DNA of 64,000 nucleotides. Origin: Chitinophaga japonensis. GTDB lineage: Bacteria > Bacteroidota > Bacteroidia > Chitinophagales > Chitinophagaceae. The DNA lies in contig NZ_VLLG01000002.1 of the NCBI RefSeq assembly GCF_007830125.1, positions 630,985-694,984 on the forward strand. The letters run 5' to 3'. This document shows, in pieces, positions 1 through 8,704 of the stretch (its first letter is position 1; the number at the start of each line of letters is the position of its first letter). A program made the position numbers and the translations under genes. The notes under the pieces were generated by a model, which was given only the letters and a program-made list of their open reading frames with translations, was not told where the DNA came from and did not search any database.

Positions 1-945
1 AACAGCCAGTATAATGGCAATGGCAGCCATGTTCACCGTGTCCAGGAATACAGACAATATCTTTGACCGCCGCAGCCGGGGGATCAGCGGGTTGAGAAAA
101 GCAACGAACAGGAAGGAGGGAAGGAAGATGCCGGTAGTAGCCGCTATCGCGCCCGGCCAGCCGGCAATCTGCCAGCCGATGAAGGTAGCCGATGAAAAAA
201 CCGGGCCTGGCGTAAACTGCCCTACTGCAATGGCATCCACCAGTTGCTGTTTGGTCAGCAGCCCGGTACTTACCAGTTGGGCATCCAGGAAGGCAAACAG
301 CACGTAGCCGCTGCCGTATAAGATAGCGCCGGTCTTCAGGAATATCCAGAACAGCTTCCAGCCGCTCACCAGCACCAGCGGCGTCACGCTGTTCAACGCC
401 GACTTCCCCTGCCGGGCCACCTGCAACAGGATGCCCGCCAGCCCTGCTCCGAACAGTACGTAGATCTCGTTTACACCATACAGCACCAGCGCTGCCGCTA
501 TCGCGCCTATTACCCCCAGCTCCACGGTTTTAAGGGCCCTCCTGCCCAGGGAGATCATCAGCGCCACGATCACAGCGATAATAGCCGGTTTGATGCCGTA
601 GATGAACGGCGCTACCTCCGGCAACGCTCCGTACTGCTGGTAAGCCCATGCAAATGCGGCGGTAATAAGCACTGCCGGCAATATGAAGCAGGCGCCTGCT
701 ACGATCAATCCTTTCCAGCCTGCCTGCTCATAGCCGCAATGCATGGTCATCTCCGTGGAATTGGGCCCCGGTATCAGGCTGGTAGCGCCCACCAGGTCCA
801 GGAAATGTTCCTTTGACATCCACCCGCGCTTGCTGACCACTTCCGTTTCCATCATGGCAATATGCACGGCCGGGCCGCCAAAACCAATGCAGCCAAGTTT
901 GAAAAACACCTTTGCCACTTCCTTTAATGACTGTTGATGCTCCAT
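1..945 (-). CDS. chrA: ChrA-family chromate transporter, 3' end cut by window edge
   Basis: An open frame reads leftward from the ATG at 943-945 and leaves the window at base 1 after 315 codons; long-form ChrA proteins are near 390 residues. The protein is very hydrophobic and polytopic, so it acts in the inner membrane. The first half shows the CHR-domain marks GCIGFGGPA near the N-terminus and IPGPNSTEM about 60 residues in. The second half opens the family's internal repeat (FLKTGAILYGSGYV, then GQFTPGPVFSSATFIG). Members of the family export chromate by coupling to ion gradients, but many homologues have untested substrates. It is divergent from the oxidase gene at 1004, with a 58-bp shared upstream region. 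The family call is secure; the substrate is inferred. Confidence 0.9.
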   Translation of the reverse strand, partial: MEHQQSLKEVAKVFFKLGCIGFGGPAVHIAMMETEVVSKRGWMSKEHFLDLVGATSLIPGPNSTEMTMHCGYEQAGWKGLIVAGACFILPAVLITAAFAWAYQQYGALPEVAPFIYGIKPAIIAVIVALMISLGRRALKTVELGVIGAIAAALVLYGVNEIYVLFGAGLAGILLQVARQGKSALNSVTPLVLVSGWKLFWIFLKTGAILYGSGYVLFAFLDAQLVSTGLLTKQQLVDAIAVGQFTPGPVFSSATFIGWQIAGWPGAIAATTGIFLPSFLFVAFLNPLIPRLRRSKILSVFLDTVNMAAIAIILAV

Positions 946-1003
946 AGCAGCAAAGTAGGGAAAATGCTGAAAAGTTGTAACTTGACCGGAAAGTCATCGC
1001 AAC

Positions 1004-2350
1004 ATGGAAAAAAGAACTTTCATTAAGCTGTCTTCTGTGTTAGTGACCGGCACTGCGTTTTCTCCTATGATCCGTTTCATGCAAGACAATAAACTTAAGA
1101 ACTGGGCAGGCAATTACACCTACAGCACCAACAGGCTTCATCATCCCGCATCGGTAGCGGAAGTACAGCAGTTGGTAAAAGACCTCCGGAAAGTAAAGGT
1201 ATTGGGTACACGGCATTGCTTCAACCCTATTGCTGATTCTACAGAAAACCTCGTATCACTGCAGCAACTGCAACAAATAACCGCCCTGGATAAAAATGCC
1301 CGCACCGTTACGGTGGAAGCCGGCGTGAATTACGGGCAGCTATGCCCGTACCTGCAGGAACAGGGCCGGGCATTGCATAACCTGGCTTCGCTCCCGCATA
1401 TCTCGGTAGCCGGGGCCTGCGCCACGGCTACCCATGGCTCGGGCAACCGGAACGGGAACCTGGGCACGGTGGTATCCGCCCTGGAAATGGTAACTGCGAA
1501 AGGAGACCTGGTAACCCTGTCCCGAGAAAAAGACGGGGACCTGTTTAACGGCGCCATTGTGCATTTGGGCGGCCTGGGGGTGGTCACCAAAGTAACACTG
1601 GACATACAACCGGCCTTCCTGGTCCGGCAGGACCTTTATGAAGGCTTGCCGCTGGCGCAACTGGCCAATCATTTTGAGGATATCTTTTCCGCCGGCTACA
1701 GTGTAAGCCTGTTCACCGACTGGCAGAACGGCGTATTTAACCAGGTATGGCTGAAACGCCGGGTGGAAGCGGGCAGCACGGCGGATCTGCCGCAGGACTT
1801 TTTCGGGGCTACGCCGGCTACCCGGCCCCTGCACCCGATAGCGGCGCTTTCCGCGGAAAACTGTACGGAACAAATGGGCGTACCCGGTCCCTGGCATGAA
1901 CGCCTGCCACACTTCCGGATGAACTTTACGCCCAGTAGCGGAGAAGAACTACAATCTGAGTATTTTGTTCCCCGTGACAAAGGGTTTGCGGCCCTGCAAG
2001 CTATTGACGGCCTGCGCGATCACATAGCGCCCCATCTTTTTATTTCAGAGATCCGTACCATAGATGCAGACCAGCAGTGGATGAGCCCCTGCTACCAGCA
2101 GCCCGGCATGGCCATACACTTTACCTGGAAACAGGACTGGCCTGCCGTAGGCAAAGTGCTGCCCCGGATAGAAGCAGCACTGGCGCCTTTTGATGTACGG
2201 CCGCACTGGGGTAAATTGTTCACGATCCCCCCCGGGCGGCTGGCGGCGCTGTACAAGCGGCTGCCGGACTTCCGGCAACTGCTGCAGGATTACGATCCGG
2301 AGGGCAAGTTCCGGAACGCTTTCCTGGATACGCATATTTTCAACACCTGA
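1004..2350 (+). CDS. FAD-linked oxidase of the alditol / aldonolactone oxidase group
   Basis: The protein has 448 residues and a VAO-type FAD-binding fold. GTRHCFN around residue 71 matches the place where alditol oxidases attach FAD covalently to a histidine. ASLPHISVAGACATATHGSG (about 125-145) is the second FAD-binding loop, and the C-terminal half has the ALO-type substrate domain (RPHWGK near the end). The N-terminus KRTFIKLSS plus a short hydrophobic stretch resembles a Tat or membrane-anchor signal, so it may work in the periplasm. Family members oxidise polyols or sugar lactones with O2. The substrate cannot be told from sequence: alditol oxidase, xylitol oxidase and L-gulonolactone-type enzymes are all possible. 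Confidence 0.85.
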   Translation: MEKRTFIKLSSVLVTGTAFSPMIRFMQDNKLKNWAGNYTYSTNRLHHPASVAEVQQLVKDLRKVKVLGTRHCFNPIADSTENLVSLQQLQQITALDKNARTVTVEAGVNYGQLCPYLQEQGRALHNLASLPHISVAGACATATHGSGNRNGNLGTVVSALEMVTAKGDLVTLSREKDGDLFNGAIVHLGGLGVVTKVTLDIQPAFLVRQDLYEGLPLAQLANHFEDIFSAGYSVSLFTDWQNGVFNQVWLKRRVEAGSTADLPQDFFGATPATRPLHPIAALSAENCTEQMGVPGPWHERLPHFRMNFTPSSGEELQSEYFVPRDKGFAALQAIDGLRDHIAPHLFISEIRTIDADQQWMSPCYQQPGMAIHFTWKQDWPAVGKVLPRIEAALAPFDVRPHWGKLFTIPPGRLAALYKRLPDFRQLLQDYDPEGKFRNAFLDTHIFNT

Positions 2351-2374
2351 ACGGTACCGGCGCTGCGGGGCCTG

Positions 2375-2890
2375 CTAGTACCGGTCCCAAAAAGGAGGCG
2401 GCTCAATGCCCAGCGCGCGCAGGTATACGTATCCCTGTCCGCGGTGGTGCACTTCATTATCTACCCAATACAACATGATGGAATAAAGCGGTCCTTCATA
2501 CTGGCCGAAAGCCAGCTCCACTTCCTGGAAACGGTGCGGCGCTATCTCCGGCCAGCGGGCGTCTATCTGCGCGGTTACTGTGTCCCATCGCTGCAGCAGG
2601 GCTTCTTTTGTAAATCCGTCCTGCTTTTCTTTGGCATGGTCCAGGTCGCTGATGGGCTGCCACTGGCCTGTTACCACGCCTTCTATCCCGGCACTGGCCA
2701 GGTCCATCATTTCCACCGCCATTTCAGAGAAGGGGCGCATGCCGCCCAGGGAGAACCGGAAGAGCTCGTTTTCCGGGAAAGCTGCTATCACGCGGCGGGT
2801 GAGCTGGCGATGCCCCTGCCAGTGCTGCAGCAGGGCTTCGGGCGTAATAACGAGGGCGGGCGCTGTTGCCGGGGTGGTGTTGTTTGTCAT
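2375..2890 (-). CDS. DinB-like four-helix-bundle protein
   Basis: This is a 171-residue protein of the DinB / YfiT-like superfamily, small helical bundles that often bind a metal through three histidines. The best marks are LLQHWQGHRQLTRRVI at the start and DNEVHHRGQGYVYLRALG near the C-terminus; the latter is the standard HHRGQ motif of the family. A histidine in the middle helix is not obvious, so metal binding may be incomplete. I chose the start MTNNTTPAT (ATG at 2888-2890) because the upstream in-frame extension has no domain character. It is convergent with the oxidase gene, 24 bp apart. Possible roles include thiol-dependent or stress-related transferase activity; none is shown here. 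Confidence 0.8.
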   Translation of the reverse strand: MTNNTTPATAPALVITPEALLQHWQGHRQLTRRVIAAFPENELFRFSLGGMRPFSEMAVEMMDLASAGIEGVVTGQWQPISDLDHAKEKQDGFTKEALLQRWDTVTAQIDARWPEIAPHRFQEVELAFGQYEGPLYSIMLYWVDNEVHHRGQGYVYLRALGIEPPPFWDRY

Positions 2891-3126
2891 TGTTAACGGG
2901 TTTGAGATTAGGTGAAATATTGTTGACAATACAAAGCAACGCCGGGGTAGTGACAACCTTATGTCAGCAGCAAAAAGGGCCTGTTAAAATTATTTTTAAC
3001 TGAACAAATTCCGGTTTACCCGGTTATGTTAAAGACCGGATAGCTTTTATAATCTCCAGGGGTAAAATACCGGTTTGGCATAATTTAAGCTATTAATTAT
3101 TAATTCATTGATCAAAATATAAGTAA

Positions 3127-3486
3127 ATGGCAAAAACAGCAAAAAAAGCAACCAAGCCAGCTACCAAACAACCGGCAAAGAAAGCCGCAGCTAAAAAAGC
3201 AGCGCCCAAAAAAGCGGCCGCTAAAAAAGCAACGGGCAAAACAGGATCAGGTCTTTCCACCCCCGTTACGCCCAGTGCGGAACTGGCGAGCGTAGTAGGT
3301 AACAAGGCTATGCCAAGAACGTCCATCATCAAAAAGATATGGGACTACATCAAGGAGCATGACCTGCAAGACAAGCAGAACAGGCGGATGATCAATGCGG
3401 ACAGCAAACTGAAACCGGTTTTTGATGGCAAGAACCAGATATCCATGTTTGAGCTGGCCAAAGTAGTCAACAAACACGTTCAGTAA
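3127..3486 (+). CDS. SWIB/MDM2-domain protein with histone-H1-like tail
   Basis: The protein has 119 residues in two parts. Residues 1-40 are almost only Lys, Ala and Pro (repeats of KKAAAKKA), like histone H1 tails and bacterial nucleoid proteins. Residues 50-119 form a SWIB domain: SAELASVVG, then MPRTSIIKKIWDYIKEHDLQ, DKQNRRMINADSKL and VFDGKNQISMFELAKVV. SWIB domains in eukaryotes sit in SWI/SNF complexes; in bacteria they are known from chlamydiae (also fused to topoisomerase I) and from Bacteroidota. A DNA-binding or chromatin-shaping role is inferred from the basic tail. It stands alone, with AT-rich sequence upstream. Confidence 0.9.
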   Translation: MAKTAKKATKPATKQPAKKAAAKKAAPKKAAAKKATGKTGSGLSTPVTPSAELASVVGNKAMPRTSIIKKIWDYIKEHDLQDKQNRRMINADSKLKPVFDGKNQISMFELAKVVNKHVQ

Positions 3487-3692
3487 TGTAGCCGCCGTAA
3501 GGCCTTCCTCTATTCACATCTCCACCATGAATCAGTAGTCGTGCTGAGCATTCCAGACCTTTGCTGGCTTCTTTTGCGGCCGGCAAGGGTGGTGTTTTTT
3601 GTAATTCGTTCCCCAACCTGCCTGTTTGTGCTTCACCTAATAGCGCATGCCTGCGAAACAAATGAGCAGGGGCTTGCCCTGGATGGAAACCT

Positions 3693-3724
3693 GTTGTTTT
3701 GTTGACCGGGACCTATTACTTTTG
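3693..3724 (+). promoter_or_regulatory. Candidate Bacteroidota promoter of the lipoprotein pair
   Basis: TACTTTTG at 3717-3724 fits the Bacteroidota -7 consensus TAnnTTTG. GTTG at 3693-3696 lies 20 bp upstream, close to the TTTG -33 box. The start codon at 3762 is 38 bp downstream. The rest of the 275-bp gap from 3487 shows nothing else I can name. Confidence 0.5.
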
Positions 3725-3761
3725 GCACTTTCTTAACCCGTAAAAACACACTCCTGTACCA

Positions 3762-4757
3762 ATGAAACGACAATCGTTCTTAGTTGTTTGTTGCCTGGCA
3801 ACCGCAGCTTTACTGAACTCCTGCAGCAAAAAAGCCGACATCGCCCCAGCCCCTGTTCCGGCCCCGTCTCCGGCAGCCGCTGAAAAGACGATCGTACACC
3901 TCCGTCTGGGTGGCGACATTTCTGTCGGCGAGTCTCCATTGCCCTATGGGCGGCAACATGGTCAATACGTATATGCCAGGACTTTAAGGGACAGTACGAT
4001 CTATGCAATAGATGTACGCACAGCCGACTCCCGGCCCTATGCCGCCGGTATGTTCAACAACACGGACAGCATTACGCTGGAGCTGACCAAAGGGTTGGAC
4101 TATATCATTACCGCTGCCGCTTTTAAAAAAGGAAGCGGTCACGGGCTATGGTATGAAATGACCGGCGGATTGCAGCGCTTCGGATATCCGTTTAACCGTA
4201 CGCTGGAAAACAAGATGGTGTATAATGTTACGGATAGCTTTTTCATGGCTAACCTGGATTATACACAGGTGTTCGCCAGTGATTCCACAAATGCTTATGC
4301 AGGGTATTTCCCCGAACTGGACAGCTACATGGGTACCGTTAACTTCAGCCCGGACTCCGCCCAAACGCTAGACATCCCGCTGAAAAGGATCGTTTTTGGC
4401 CTTCAATTCAACGTAGTGAATTTTAATGACGGAAAGTTAATCGTTCAATACGAAAATTATCTGCCCAACAGGTCCTATACACCACAGGACATCAGCAACA
4501 GCCTGGGCATTTATACAGGCAATGCCTTCCGCTGGATAGAAGAACTTAACGGCGCGAATGATATCTTGACCCTGAAATGGGAAAGAACCGATGGCAACGT
4601 GTATACATTAGGCAGTAAGACATTGCCTGCTTTCAAAAGGAACTATATAACTACCGTAAATGTAACGCTGCCTACCGATCCCTCCACCGTTAATAATGGT
4701 GTAAGTATCACCCTTAGCGACACTACCTGGACCAGCAGCAACACCGTTGATTTCTAA
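3762..4757 (+). CDS. Lipoprotein of unknown function, first of a tandem pair
   Basis: The protein has 331 residues. It starts with a lipoprotein signal (ATAALLNSCSKKAD, lipobox cysteine about residue 21), followed by a Pro/Ala-rich linker. The rest is predicted beta-rich, with short repeated phrases such as VYARTLRDSTIYAIDVRT and DIPLKRIVFGLQFNVVNF. It ends in TTWTSSNTVDF. The next gene encodes a clear paralogue that keeps the same order of motifs, so the two arose by tandem duplication. The spacing and shared orientation suggest one operon. I do not recognise a named domain; a surface-exposed or fimbrial-type beta-sandwich protein is possible. Location outside the inner membrane is inferred from the signal. 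Confidence 0.75.
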   Translation: MKRQSFLVVCCLATAALLNSCSKKADIAPAPVPAPSPAAAEKTIVHLRLGGDISVGESPLPYGRQHGQYVYARTLRDSTIYAIDVRTADSRPYAAGMFNNTDSITLELTKGLDYIITAAAFKKGSGHGLWYEMTGGLQRFGYPFNRTLENKMVYNVTDSFFMANLDYTQVFASDSTNAYAGYFPELDSYMGTVNFSPDSAQTLDIPLKRIVFGLQFNVVNFNDGKLIVQYENYLPNRSYTPQDISNSLGIYTGNAFRWIEELNGANDILTLKWERTDGNVYTLGSKTLPAFKRNYITTVNVTLPTDPSTVNNGVSITLSDTTWTSSNTVDF

Positions 4758-4779
4758 TAACCCTTCACCTCTGTACTTT

Positions 4780-5820
4780 ATGAACACAAGCAAAAAATAT
4801 TCACTGGCTATTTATATACTGGCTGCGGTTGTAACCTTGTACGCCTGTAAAAAATCGGATACACCCGCATCTGCTCCCGCACCCGAACCAGCTACTGCTG
4901 AGAAAGTAAAGCTGCAGCTCCGTTTAAGCGGTGACATCACTATAGATGAAACGCCATTGCCCGGCGCCCGTATACGTAATAATGGCAACTATGTATATGC
5001 CCGGACCCTGGAAGACAGCACTATTTATGCGGTAGACGTACGTACCGGCAACTGGGAGCCTTATGCAGCCGGCGTTTTTAACTGGCCGGATAATATCGTA
5101 ATAGAAGTGCCCAAAGGCACCTACTATACTATCAGTGTGGCTGCATTCAAAAGAGGTACCGGCGTTGGCCTGTGGTGGACCACAGTGGCAGGCGGCTACC
5201 AGTATTTCGAGCGACCACTGGACCGGCCGCTGAAAAACGAAATGTCCTATTCTACCGTTCCTGGTTCTATTGATGCACTCTCTCACAGCTTCCTGGATAC
5301 TTTATCCAATATGACCGTGCGTGGAACCTGGTATGACAATGCAGTAAAAGAGAGGTTTTACTATTCCGAGCTGGATACTTATTTTGGCACTGCCGGCTAT
5401 AATGCCGGGGATTCCGCTGTCATACTGAACATCCCATTAAAAAGGGTCAGCTTCGGCATCCGGTATAATGTGACCAACTTTAATGGCGGCAGGCTGATAG
5501 CAGATTATAATTATTTGATGAAAGCCCGCAGCTTCACACCACAAAATATTACCGACAGCAGTTTCAGTATTTATACCGCTGATACCTACCGCTGGAGCGA
5601 CTCACTTTACTCCTGGGAGCAGATCCCTTTAACACTGACCTGGGAAAAGCCCGATGGCAGCACCCAGGTATTGGGCAGCAAAGTGATCTCGCCCAAAAGA
5701 AACTCCCTGACCACGGTGAATGTTACCCTGCCGCCATTAACCGGCGATACCGGTAATGTAGGCGTTGACATCCGGCTGACGGATACCACCTGGCTGGGAA
5801 ATAACACGGTTGATTTTTAA
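4780..5820 (+). CDS. Lipoprotein of unknown function, second of a tandem pair
   Basis: The protein has 346 residues counted from the ATG at 4780, chosen because it begins the signal MNTSKKYSLAIYILAAVV and ends at the lipobox cysteine in TLYACKKSD. The upstream in-frame ATG at 4747 lies inside the preceding gene. It is a paralogue of the gene at 3762: it shares the Pro/Ala linker, YVYARTLEDSTIYAVDVRTG, YTISVAAFKRGTGVGLWW, NIPLKRVSFGIRYNVTNF and the ending TTWLGNNTVDF. It is 22 bp downstream of its twin and followed by a strong hairpin terminator, so the pair is probably one transcript. Function unknown. Confidence 0.75.
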   Translation: MNTSKKYSLAIYILAAVVTLYACKKSDTPASAPAPEPATAEKVKLQLRLSGDITIDETPLPGARIRNNGNYVYARTLEDSTIYAVDVRTGNWEPYAAGVFNWPDNIVIEVPKGTYYTISVAAFKRGTGVGLWWTTVAGGYQYFERPLDRPLKNEMSYSTVPGSIDALSHSFLDTLSNMTVRGTWYDNAVKERFYYSELDTYFGTAGYNAGDSAVILNIPLKRVSFGIRYNVTNFNGGRLIADYNYLMKARSFTPQNITDSSFSIYTADTYRWSDSLYSWEQIPLTLTWEKPDGSTQVLGSKVISPKRNSLTTVNVTLPPLTGDTGNVGVDIRLTDTTWLGNNTVDF

Positions 5821-5852
5821 GTAACCGCTCCTTCCCGGTATTCACTTCTTAT

Positions 5853-5892
5853 AAGCGGCCCGCTTCATATGATCATATGAAGCGGGCCGCTT
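5853..5892. terminator. Perfect 40-bp palindrome, probable terminator
   Basis: Bases 5853-5872 and 5873-5892 are exact reverse complements, centred on GATC, with a GC-rich outer half (AAGCGGCCCGCTT). TTGTTTGTT follows on the plus strand. It lies 32 bp past the second lipoprotein gene and can end that operon. Perfect self-symmetry with no loop is unusual for a terminator. From here to 6024 the sequence is AT-rich and should contain the promoter of the next gene; I could not fix a clear -7 box. Confidence 0.7.
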
Positions 5893-6024
5893 GTTTGTTA
5901 AATAATCTTTATCTATTTGTTTAATACTCTTTTTTTAACTTAAAAAACACTTAAATTTATTTATCTTTTATTTAGCATCCCAAAATTCTCTAAAAAGCAC
6001 TATACCAATTAACCTATATTCAAC

Positions 6025-7908
6025 ATGAGAAAACCAAACTCAACCCAGCGTGGCATAGCTACTATGCCACTCCCTTTCTTCCTGGTGGCGGCCCTGTTCC
6101 TGGCCGCCTGCCGGAAGGAAATGAAACCCGCCAACGAACCAGCTACCGAAAGGGCGCTGACAGCTTCTGCCGCCATCGCCACCGTGCCTGAGCTGAACAC
6201 GTTCAAGGTCATGTCCTTTAACGTTCGCAACCACTCCGACGATGATCCCTTTTCACAGGATGAAAGGAAAAGCTACATCCTGCAGGTGATCCTCGACAAT
6301 GATGTGGACATCCTGGGCATCCAGGAAATAGCCGTCAATGCGATAGAGGATTATTTCAATGCACAGCTCACGGCAGCGGGCTACGGCTATTACTCCTCCG
6401 GGGCTTCCAACGGCTCTCCCAAGACCATTTATTACAAAAATTCCCGGTTTACCCGCACCAATGCAGGCTGGTTTACCATGCGCACCCCGGACTACCGCAC
6501 GGGGAAATGGGTGGTGCTGCAGGACAAGGTTACCGGCAACAACTATTTTGTGTGCAACAGCCACTGGACCACCGTCAGCTCTGCAGAAAGAAGCATGAAT
6601 GCGGATACGGTGCTGGACGCCATTAACACCAACAACACGCAGCACCTGCCGGTGATCTGCATGGGCGACTTCAATGCCAAACCCGGCACCCCGGAGATCA
6701 ACAAACTGAAAAACGGCCTGAGCATGGTAGACGCCCTGTTTGAAGGCGCCGGCGATCCCACCTTCCACCGCTGGGAGGCTGCCGGCGTAAGCAAGATCGA
6801 CTATATCATGAGCACGCGGGACATGGCTTTTACCAGCTCCAAAGTACTTACCACCAGTTTCAACGTGGGTGGCCAAACGTTATGGCCTTCTGACCACTGG
6901 CCGGTAATAGCCACTTATACCACTGCCGTATTCGGCGGGCCTCATATCGATGAGAACGGGAAAAGCGCCAGCTCGCTGACCAGCTTTTCCTTCGCCGACG
7001 TAGACGGCGATGGGAAAAAAGACAAGATCTACTGGAACCGTACCTATGACAACGGCAAGCCCAGGGTATTCCTTTCCAACGGCGACGGTACCTTTGCCAC
7101 TCCGGCCGTTACCCATGCCGCAGGCGCTTCCACACTATCTACTACCCAATATTACTACGCCGATGTAAACGGCGATGGCAAGGCCGATGAAATTATGTGG
7201 GACCGCACCCTGTACTCCGGGCACACCCGCGTATTCCTGGCTACCAGCGGCGGCAACTTCAGCGCTACGCCGGTAGATAACCCCGAAGGCACCAGCCAGG
7301 GCACCACTACCATTTTCAACTTTGCGGATGTGAACGGCGATGGCAAAGCGGATAAAATCTACTGGAACTCCACCTTTGACAATGGCCATACGCGGGTGTA
7401 CCTGGCCACATCCGGTGGCAGCTTTAGCGGCAGTGTTGTTTCAGGAGCAGAAGGGGCCAGCACCACGGCAGGCACCACTTTTTATTATGAGGATGTAAAC
7501 GGCGATGGCAAAGCGGATAAGATATTATGGCATCCCTCGCTCAATTCCGGCAAGACCATGGTATACCTGTCTGATGGTGACGGCACTTTCAGCGCCTCCT
7601 CTTCCTTCAGCAATTCCGGCGCCACCAGCGGGTTGTCCAGCACCGCCTTTCATTTTGCCGATATCAATGGCGATGGCCGGGCGGACAAGATCTACTGGAA
7701 CCCCGGTAATTATTTAGGCGAGCCCAAAGTATACTACTCTTCCAATTCAAATACTTTCAGCGGTCCTGTTTACAGCCTGCGAGGCACTTCCCAAAGCGCC
7801 AACACCCGATTCTATTTCGCGGACATCAACGGGGATGGAAAGGCCGACCAGGTACGCTGGAACTATGGAGAAAACAGCGGCGCGTTGCGGAATTATTTTG
7901 CGAATTAG
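6025..7908 (+). CDS. EEP-family nuclease/phosphatase lipoprotein with six FG-GAP repeats
   Basis: The protein has 627 residues. A lipoprotein-type signal ends at FLAACRKE. Residues about 55-300 form an endonuclease/exonuclease/phosphatase domain with the full catalytic set: FNVRNH, IQEIA (Glu), NSHW (His), MGDFNAKP (Asp, Asn), SKIDYI and PSDHWPV (Asp-His pair). Six FG-GAP/VCBS repeats follow, each with a calcium-loop DxDGDGxxD core (FADVDGDGKKDKIYWN and variants), forming a probable partial beta-propeller. There is no T9SS sorting domain. Such proteins cleave nucleic acids, sphingomyelin or inositol phosphates; the substrate here is open. An intact active site and surface lipid anchor suggest nutrient scavenging (inference). 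Confidence 0.85.
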   Translation: MRKPNSTQRGIATMPLPFFLVAALFLAACRKEMKPANEPATERALTASAAIATVPELNTFKVMSFNVRNHSDDDPFSQDERKSYILQVILDNDVDILGIQEIAVNAIEDYFNAQLTAAGYGYYSSGASNGSPKTIYYKNSRFTRTNAGWFTMRTPDYRTGKWVVLQDKVTGNNYFVCNSHWTTVSSAERSMNADTVLDAINTNNTQHLPVICMGDFNAKPGTPEINKLKNGLSMVDALFEGAGDPTFHRWEAAGVSKIDYIMSTRDMAFTSSKVLTTSFNVGGQTLWPSDHWPVIATYTTAVFGGPHIDENGKSASSLTSFSFADVDGDGKKDKIYWNRTYDNGKPRVFLSNGDGTFATPAVTHAAGASTLSTTQYYYADVNGDGKADEIMWDRTLYSGHTRVFLATSGGNFSATPVDNPEGTSQGTTTIFNFADVNGDGKADKIYWNSTFDNGHTRVYLATSGGSFSGSVVSGAEGASTTAGTTFYYEDVNGDGKADKILWHPSLNSGKTMVYLSDGDGTFSASSSFSNSGATSGLSSTAFHFADINGDGRADKIYWNPGNYLGEPKVYYSSNSNTFSGPVYSLRGTSQSANTRFYFADINGDGKADQVRWNYGENSGALRNYFAN

Positions 7909-7912
7909 TCAT

Positions 7913-7950
7913 TAAAAAAAGTCCGCAGACGCTATGTCTGCGGACTTTTC
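7913..7950. terminator. Bidirectional terminator between convergent genes
   Basis: An 11-bp perfect stem (7920-7930 AGTCCGCAGAC with 7936-7946) has a 5-nt loop, an A-run on the left and TTTT on the right. It can end both the nuclease gene and the convergent gene at 7971. Confidence 0.9.
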
Positions 7951-7970
7951 CTGCGCCCCCGGAACAGGGT

Positions 7971-8612
7971 CTATTTCAATTTTATCTTTACCACTTCATC
8001 CTCTGCAGTGACTTCCACAATTTTTTGCAGCAGGTCGGCGTGGCCTACATTATAATATTTGCGTTCGTAATAATTGGTCGTGTTGCCATAACTACCGTAC
8101 CCGCTTCCCGTATACTGGTCGTAATAAGCGCCCGAACTCCAGTTTAACACGCCCTCAATGTAATATTTCCCGGGTTTCATGTTGGGGAACGTAAATTCAC
8201 CGTCACTGTTGGTAATGGCTTCCAGCCTGTATTTCCAGGCATCCGGGTGTATGAAGGCGAACTTCAGCTTTTTGGGATTTACTTTCTTCTTCAATCCGAG
8301 ATACTCTTCCCAATAGGGAGAATACGGAAATAAAATCACCTTTATCTTATTGGCGTAAATACGTTTTTCCAAAGGGGCTTTGTACCCAAAAGCAGTTTTA
8401 GGTTTTGTAAAGGCTACTCCTTTGATCGTAGCCTTCCCCTTCATCAGGGCCTGTTTTGCAGATATAGTATCAAAGGGGGTTTTGGGCATCAACCTGATCG
8501 TATCATCTCTTTCCGGTTCTACATATTGTGCGCTGGCATTAAAGCTGCACAGCAGCAGGAACGCTAAGGCCGGGAAAATGCGTCTCCGGTGGGTTTTATT
8601 CGCTGTGTTCAT
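7971..8612 (-). CDS. Secreted protein with carboxypeptidase-regulatory-like fold
   Basis: The protein has 213 residues with a Sec signal (LALAFLLLCSFNASAQ, cleavage about residue 28). The middle has the pattern of a CarboxypepD_reg / SpaA-like beta sandwich: ITNSDGEFTFPNMKPGKYYI is the typical turn-and-strand motif. A Tyr/Gly-rich loop (YYDQYTGSGYGSYG) follows, and the protein ends with VVKIKLK. No catalytic residues are evident. A binding or structural role outside the inner membrane is inferred. It stands alone, convergent with the EEP gene. Confidence 0.65.
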   Translation of the reverse strand: MNTANKTHRRRIFPALAFLLLCSFNASAQYVEPERDDTIRLMPKTPFDTISAKQALMKGKATIKGVAFTKPKTAFGYKAPLEKRIYANKIKVILFPYSPYWEEYLGLKKKVNPKKLKFAFIHPDAWKYRLEAITNSDGEFTFPNMKPGKYYIEGVLNWSSGAYYDQYTGSGYGSYGNTTNYYERKYYNVGHADLLQKIVEVTAEDEVVKIKLK

Positions 8613-8672
8613 GGGTCAGAACATATTTTCCGGCAAAGTTAGTTTCAATGAATACGGTGATCAATACCGGTT

Positions 8673-8704
8673 TACCTGTATTTCCAGGTACCTGTTAACA
8701 GGTA
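8673..8704. promoter_or_regulatory. Clustered TACCTGT half-sites, operator-like
   Basis: Within 32 bp there are four copies of a TACCTG / CAGGTA half-site. These include a perfect 16-bp palindrome TACCTGTTAACAGGTA at 8689-8704. The cluster sits 60-90 bp upstream of the leftward gene that starts at 8612, where a regulator would act. No regulator gene is next to it. The rest of the 8613-8885 gap has no clear feature apart from a short frame noted under findings. Confidence 0.4.
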
